A DNA stretch of 21,976 bases, taken from NCBI GenBank assembly GCA_041689775.1, contig JBDNFP010000267.1, positions 1-21,976 of the forward strand. Reading direction: 5' to 3'. Source of the stretch: JBDNFP01 sp041689775. GTDB taxonomy: Bacteria; Bacteroidota; Bacteroidia; Cytophagales; Spirosomataceae. Shown piece by piece: positions 17,634 to 21,976 of the stretch (position 1 is its first letter; the number at the start of each line of letters is the position of its first letter). The translations under genes and the position numbers were made by a program. The notes under the pieces were generated by a model. That model was not told where the DNA came from, made no database searches, and saw only the letters and a program-made list of their open reading frames with translations.

Positions 17634-20600
17634 ATGAAGTACCTGATATTTGTCCTGATTTTAGGAAGTACGTTCGCCTGCCAGCGCGAATCCAAAACGC
17701 TTTTCACGACTCTGTCTCCGTCCGATTCTGGCGTCAATTTCCAGAATACCATCGTGGAAAACGACAGCTTTAATCTGGTCGATTACTACTATGTTTATAA
17801 CGGAGGTGGCGTGGCAGTGGGCGACCTTAACGGTGATAATCTGCCCGACCTGTACTTTACCGGCAATCAGGTAAAGGATCGACTGTATTTAAATACGACT
17901 AAACCGGGCGCAACACATCCCCAATTCGAGGACATCACCGAAGCGGCGGGCATTCGCAAAACGGGCTGGTCTACTGGCGTGACGATGGCCGATGTCAACG
18001 CTGATGGGCTGCTAGATATTTACGTCTGTAAATCGGGTAACTATCCCGGCAATGGGCGCAAAAACCAGTTGTATATCAACCAAAGAAGCACAGCCGGAGC
18101 GCGACCCCACTTTGTGGAAAGCGCCGAACATTACGGCTTGGCCGATAGCAGTTATACCAATCAGGCCGCTTTTTTCGATTATGACAAAGACGGCGACCTG
18201 GACGTGTATTTGCTCACTAGCACCAATTTGGTGCGCAACCCCAATCAACTCACACCCATCTTAGCCGACGGATCCGGCCCGGCCAACGATAAGCTTTTCC
18301 GTAACGATTCCGATGCCAATGGCCCAGGCTTCACCGACGTGTCCAAATCAGCGGGTATTTTGCACGATGGTTTCGGGCTTGGCCTCGCGGTAGCGGATTT
18401 CAATCAGGATGGCTGGGAGGACATTTACGTGGCCAACGACTTTCTGGCCAATGATTTTTTGTATGTCAATAATCAGGATGGCGGCAAAGAAGGCCCGGCT
18501 TTTTCCGAAGTCGGGAAGTCCTATTTCAAGCACCACAGCCAGTTTTCGATGGGCTGCGATGCGTCCGATGTCAACAACGACGGACTGACAGACCTCGTGG
18601 TAGCCGATATGCTGCCCGCTGATAACGAGCAACGCAAAAAAATGGCTGGGCCCGCCAATTACCAGCAGTTCGAGGCTACTCAGCAGCAGGGCTACCATCC
18701 GCAGTTTATGCGGAATATGCTCCAAATCAACGGCGGCAAGGCCCCCGACGGACGGATGGTTTTTTCCGAAATTGGGCAGTTCGCGGGCGTCTCGGCTACC
18801 GATTGGAGTTGGTCGCCGCTGCTGGCCGACCTCGACAACGATGGCTGGCGCGACCTGTTCGTCACCAACGGCTACCTGCGCGACATCACCGATCTGGACT
18901 TCGTGACCTTTAACGACACTTTTGCCAAAGAAGGCAATCGCAGCCCCGACGAAATTAACCAATACTTGAGGCAGGGTGCGCCCAAAATGGCAAGTATCGA
19001 CAGGCCCAACCGCTTCTTCCGCAATCAAGGCGACCTAACGTTCGAAGACGTGACCGCTACTTGGTTCGGCAGTGCCCCGTCGCTCTCCAACGGTGCGGCC
19101 TACGCCGACCTCGACCGCGACGGAGATCTGGATTTGATTGTCAATAACATTAACCAACCCGCCTATATTCTGCAAAATAATACCACCAACGCCCATTTTT
19201 CCCAAATAAAACTCCTTGGGCCAATCCAAAATCCATTCGGGTTGGGAGCCAACGTGACGCTGTACGGCAACGGCCTCACCCAATCGTACCATCAGTCGGT
19301 GACGCGGGGCTACCAGTCGTCGGGCGATTATGTCATCCATTTTGGGTTAGGAGCGGCGGTACTAATCGACTCGGTGAAAGTGATTTGGCCCGATGGGATG
19401 GCGCAGACACAAAGGAACCCGCCCATTGACAAGATTATCTCGCTGGATTACAAACTAGCGCAGCTTTTACCAGAACAAACCCCAAAACAACCTCCCACCT
19501 TACTCACCGACGTGACGCGCTCTGTTGGCATCAACTTTACGCACCAGGAAGAGAGCTATCTTGATTATAATCAAGAACCCTTGTTACCCCATAAGCTTTC
19601 TCAGCAAGGCCCAAGGCTGGCCGCCGGGGACATCAACGGCGACGGGCTTGACGATTTTTTCGTGGGCGGTTCCTTCCGGCATTATGGGAGATTATTTGTT
19701 CAAACCGCAACGGGCCGTTTTATCGAAAAACCATACACGGATGAGACTCTGCCCAAGGATGAGGAAGACGTGGGTGCGCTGCTATTCGACGCGGACGGTG
19801 ACGGCGACAACGATTTATACATTGTGAGCGGCTCAAACGAGTACCTCGATGGGTCAGCCTATTATCAGGATCGGCTCTACCTCAACGACGGCACCGGAAA
19901 ATTCACTTCTGCCACAAACCGGCTCCCTGCCATCCGGCACAGCGGTTCTTGCATTGTGGCGGCTGACTTTGATAAGGACGGCGACCTGGATTTATTCCGT
20001 AGCGGGCGGCTGCGGGCGTTGCAGTTTCCACTGCCCGGTGAAAGCTATTTGCTGATAAACGAAGGCGGCCGTTTTCGTGATGCCACGGCACGGCTTTCGC
20101 CCGGCCTGGGGTCAGTCGGAATGGTGACCGATGCGGTGTGGGCAGACATCGACCGGGATTCGTGGCTCGACTTAATCGTGGTGGGCGAAATGATGCCGAT
20201 TACGGTTTTTAAAAACAATAAGGGGAGACTGGAACGTCAGAACATCAAATCTCTGGACGATTCCGAAGGTTTTTGGAATTGCATCAGTTCGGGAGATTTC
20301 GACCAAGATGGCGACCCTGATTTTGTGGTGGGCAATCTCGGCCTGAACAGCCGCTACCGGGTTTCAGCCACCCAACCCATGCGCATTTACGCCAGTGATT
20401 ACGATGGGAACGGGCGGCTAGATGCCATCGGCACTTACTATTTGCAAGGCAAAGAATACCCCATTGCCTCCCGCGAAGACTTAGGACGGCAATGGCCGGG
20501 GGTTAAGAAACAATTCACCAATTATGCCAGCTACGCCCGGGCCGTTCTTGGCGACCTGTTATCGCCTGAGCAACAAAAAGCCAGTACCGTGCTGGTTGCG

Positions 20601-20996
20601 AGACAACAGCAAAGCGTTCTCCTTAGAAATACGGAGAAAGGAATTGTGTTAGAGCCGCTTCCCGCTTCGGCCCAATTGGCACCGATTCAGGACATGCTGG
20701 TTGACGATGTAAACGGGGATGGGATATTGGACATCCTTATTGTGGGTAATGCCTACGACACAGAATCCATTACCGGACAATACGACGCCATGACCGGACT
20801 ATTGCTCACGGGGAGCAAAAGTGGGCAGTTCCAACCGTGGTTTTTTCCAAGATCGGGTTTTTTAGCTGATGCCGACTGCAAAGCCCTCATTCAGCTGAAG
20901 ACTAATAAAAAAAACCTTTTCATAGTTTCTGCAAATAAAGGCACTTTGCAGGCTTTCAGGTCAGCAATTCCCACTTTGAAAGCTATAACCAATTGA
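17634..20996 (+). CDS. FG-GAP/VCBS-repeat and ASPIC/UnbV (CRTAC1-type) lipoprotein
   Basis: A 1120-residue protein, probably a calcium-binding surface lipoprotein. The ATG at 17634 gives MKYLIFVLILGSTFAC, a lipoprotein signal with Cys16; the frame is open back to 17547, but that part crosses a terminator. Asp-rich DxDxDG-type loops followed by a beta strand occur about seven times before and seven times after an ASPIC/UnbV domain (residues about 530-590, FGLGANVTLYG to VKVIWPDGM). Examples are VGDLNGDNLPDLYF, FFDYDKDGDLDVYL and SGDFDQDGDPDFVV, spanning about residues 60-1030. This predicts two beta-propeller-like halves with many calcium sites. There is no catalytic motif I recognise. It follows susCD on the same strand but past a terminator, so it is expressed by read-through or its own promoter. 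Glycan binding or adhesion is inferred; such genes are often seen beside SusC/SusD pairs. Confidence 0.9.
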   Translation: MKYLIFVLILGSTFACQRESKTLFTTLSPSDSGVNFQNTIVENDSFNLVDYYYVYNGGGVAVGDLNGDNLPDLYFTGNQVKDRLYLNTTKPGATHPQFEDITEAAGIRKTGWSTGVTMADVNADGLLDIYVCKSGNYPGNGRKNQLYINQRSTAGARPHFVESAEHYGLADSSYTNQAAFFDYDKDGDLDVYLLTSTNLVRNPNQLTPILADGSGPANDKLFRNDSDANGPGFTDVSKSAGILHDGFGLGLAVADFNQDGWEDIYVANDFLANDFLYVNNQDGGKEGPAFSEVGKSYFKHHSQFSMGCDASDVNNDGLTDLVVADMLPADNEQRKKMAGPANYQQFEATQQQGYHPQFMRNMLQINGGKAPDGRMVFSEIGQFAGVSATDWSWSPLLADLDNDGWRDLFVTNGYLRDITDLDFVTFNDTFAKEGNRSPDEINQYLRQGAPKMASIDRPNRFFRNQGDLTFEDVTATWFGSAPSLSNGAAYADLDRDGDLDLIVNNINQPAYILQNNTTNAHFSQIKLLGPIQNPFGLGANVTLYGNGLTQSYHQSVTRGYQSSGDYVIHFGLGAAVLIDSVKVIWPDGMAQTQRNPPIDKIISLDYKLAQLLPEQTPKQPPTLLTDVTRSVGINFTHQEESYLDYNQEPLLPHKLSQQGPRLAAGDINGDGLDDFFVGGSFRHYGRLFVQTATGRFIEKPYTDETLPKDEEDVGALLFDADGDGDNDLYIVSGSNEYLDGSAYYQDRLYLNDGTGKFTSATNRLPAIRHSGSCIVAADFDKDGDLDLFRSGRLRALQFPLPGESYLLINEGGRFRDATARLSPGLGSVGMVTDAVWADIDRDSWLDLIVVGEMMPITVFKNNKGRLERQNIKSLDDSEGFWNCISSGDFDQDGDPDFVVGNLGLNSRYRVSATQPMRIYASDYDGNGRLDAIGTYYLQGKEYPIASREDLGRQWPGVKKQFTNYASYARAVLGDLLSPEQQKASTVLVARQQQSVLLRNTEKGIVLEPLPASAQLAPIQDMLVDDVNGDGILDILIVGNAYDTESITGQYDAMTGLLLTGSKSGQFQPWFFPRSGFLADADCKALIQLKTNKKNLFIVSANKGTLQAFRSAIPTLKAITN

Positions 20997-21276
20997 TTAT
21001 CAGAATAATTAAAAACTTTTTTTCTCTGCTTTCTATAATCAACTCATTGTTAATCAGTTATAAAGCCATCTTCGAAAAGTAAACTATTGACAATCAACAA
21101 ATTACCCAAAGTTGGAATAGCTGATCTCGTATTCACATTTTTGGGGTCCAAAAAGCCATACCTTTCTGAACCCTGCCAATCGGCGGGGTTTCTTTTTGTT
21201 CACTTGATAAAATAAGGGTTCAAAAAGTAGGTTCAGTTCAAAAAACCCTTGTATCTTCATGGACCTGACTTTGTGA
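20997..21276. other. Intergenic stretch after the FG-GAP gene
   Basis: An AT-rich stretch with no supported gene, holding the terminator at 21169-21200. Further right, AAGGGTT (21214-21220) and AACCCTT (21244-21250) are complementary 7-mers. This part may be the decayed 5' end of the recombinase that is readable from about 21277, but I cannot align it convincingly. Confidence 0.4.
21169..21200 (+). terminator. Intrinsic terminator downstream of the FG-GAP gene
   Basis: AACCCTGCC (21169-21177), a four-base AATC loop, and GGCGGGGTT (21182-21190) form a 9-bp stem with one T-G pair, followed by TCTTTTTGTT. This is a strong rho-independent terminator on the plus strand. It is about 170 nt past the FG-GAP stop, leaving a long 3' untranslated region or possibly a small RNA ending here. 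Confidence 0.85.
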
Positions 21277-21663
21277 ACTTGTAAACGGATTACCTCCCCA
21301 GGAACCAAACCTATTGGTGATTTCTCCAAATCCAGTATCGGTTTCAAAGCTTTGGATCTGGGCATTGATTCTTCTACCCACTCTGGCAAACGGGTCATCA
21401 GGATATTGCTTTCCTGGCAGAGTACAACGGCACCAGCCGCCCGGCGCGAGACGATTCTAGAAAAAACCCGCGCGGGTCAGTTACTAGCCAAGGCCAAGCA
21501 TATCAGTCGACCGAGCGGAGTCCATCAGGGAAATTTTCGAAAGGTAAAGAAGGTATCGGAGGGAGGCGTGTCGGTTTCTGAAATTGTGGATCTGACTGAC
21601 ATTAGTATTTCCAGCGTGAAGCGATATCGAAAAAAACAACGTCCGTGGCCCAACTCAATTTAA
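21277..21663 (+). pseudogene. Serine recombinase (resolvase/invertase) remnant
   Basis: The C-terminal half of a Hin/Tn3-resolvase-type site-specific recombinase. The frame is open from 21277, after an in-frame TGA at 21274. Recognisable homology begins at about 21319 as DFSKSSIGFKALDLGIDSST, then HSGKRVIRI (resolvases: TPTGK and a following helix), ETILEKTRAGQLLAKAKH (the E-helix, usually RERTRAGLAAAK), and a C-terminal helix-turn-helix, GGVSVSEIVDLTDISISSVKRYRKK. The N-terminal catalytic Ser region is missing. Just upstream, another frame gives DYLPRNQTYW, resembling the family's DRLGRSL segment, so at least one further frameshift lies near 21310-21320. The stretch between the two helical parts (SWQSTTAPAARR) also departs from the usual AEFER sequence. 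It is an inactive relic of a mobile element. Confidence 0.75.
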
Positions 21664-21681
21664 AGAGCCGGACCACGGACG
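21640..21681. terminator. Stem-loop at the recombinase 3' end, possible convergent terminator
   Basis: CGTCCGTGG (21640-21648) and CCACGGACG (21673-21681) are perfect 9-bp arms. The recombinase stop codon lies in the loop, and a minus-strand gene converges from the right. There is no clear T-tract on either side, so it may be a 3'-end hairpin or a mobile-element end sequence instead. Confidence 0.4.
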
Positions 21682-21700
21682 AATAGGTCTGATTACTACC

Positions 21701-21976
21701 CTAGTTCAAATTCTTGAAGAAGAATAGTCCACTATTTTCACCCGACATGAGCACGGTTTCCTTACCGTCTTTTATTACGTTAATAAAGTAGTGATCTGCC
21801 CCGGCAAATTCAGTTCCAAACATCACCATGAGACTATTAAGTAGTCGGCCGTATTTAAACATACATTTATTTAATTGAGAAATGGATGGAAAACTCTCGT
21901 CTCCCGTACTTTTCAAGAATATGATTTATCCTCATGTGAAGCGCCTCCTTGTTTTCAAAATCCTGCGGGCGCAACC
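21701..21976 (-). pseudogene. Unrecognised gene, partial and probably frameshifted
   Basis: I do not recognise this protein. On the minus strand a frame open from the window edge reads LRPQDFENKEALHMRINHIL and on into EKYGRRE. At about 21905-21915 (a GAAAAG run) a second frame takes over as STGDESFPSISQLNKCMF and continues through MFGTEFAGADHYFINVIKDG and MSGENSGLFFFKNLN to the TAG at 21701. Both parts have protein-like composition and join smoothly if one base is added, so I read them as one gene with a frameshift. An AAGGAGG followed by an ATG lies near 21933-21950 on this strand, but the upstream frame is also open, so the true start may be outside the window. A real but short gene starting at a TTG (21916) is the alternative. 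Confidence 0.4.

Noticed and set aside
20993..21042. TTGATTAT and ATAATCAA complementary 8-mers after the FG-GAP stop, as a possible terminator
   Set aside because: The loop is over 30 nt and the stem is AT-only; the real terminator is the GC-rich hairpin at 21169-21200.
21102..21398. Minus-strand open frame of 98 codons
   Set aside because: It runs antisense across the terminator at 21169-21200 and across the recombinase relic, whose plus-strand reading has clear family motifs.
1..21976. CRISPR array, tRNA or rRNA genes
   Set aside because: No regularly spaced repeats, no cloverleaf-like segment and no conserved rRNA sequence was seen.

Overview
The window looks like a polysaccharide-utilization locus (PUL) from a member of the Bacteroidota, most likely Cytophagales (Spirosomaceae-like; the rank is a guess from general resemblance). 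The evidence is a SusC/SusD pair, genes without clear Shine-Dalgarno sequences, AT-rich start regions, and two family 2 glycoside hydrolases beside a DUF5107/TPR protein. The PUL is moderately GC-rich; both flanks hold decayed mobile-element genes.

Layout. 1-777: 3' part of an IS30-family transposase, broken by a frameshift and a stop. 778-1078: no supported gene. 1079-12562, all on the minus strand and so transcribed right to left: an MFS sugar porter, a secreted GH2 enzyme, a broken SGNH/GDSL hydrolase, an AT-rich gap with a 201-bp inverted-repeat (MITE-like) structure, a second secreted GH2 paralogue, and a large DUF5107+TPR protein with no signal peptide. 12563-12895: AT-rich divergent promoter region with an 11-bp-arm palindrome. 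12896-20996, plus strand: SusC-like TonB-dependent transporter, SusD-like lipoprotein, a strong terminator, then a large lipoprotein with about 14 FG-GAP/VCBS-type Asp-rich loops around an ASPIC/UnbV domain. 21169-21200: a second strong terminator. 21277-21663: remnant of a serine recombinase. 21701-21976: an unrecognised, probably frameshifted gene running off the window.

How it could work (inference): the SusD lipoprotein, and possibly the FG-GAP lipoprotein, capture a glycan at the cell surface and SusC imports it. The two exported GH2 enzymes, once helped by the SGNH esterase, remove sugars and acyl groups. The MFS porter brings the released sugar into the cytoplasm, where the DUF5107/TPR protein would act. 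No regulator (HTCS, SusR, ECF sigma/anti-sigma, LacI or AraC type) lies in the window, and the substrate cannot be read from the sequence. The least explained parts are the DUF5107/TPR protein and the FG-GAP/ASPIC lipoprotein.
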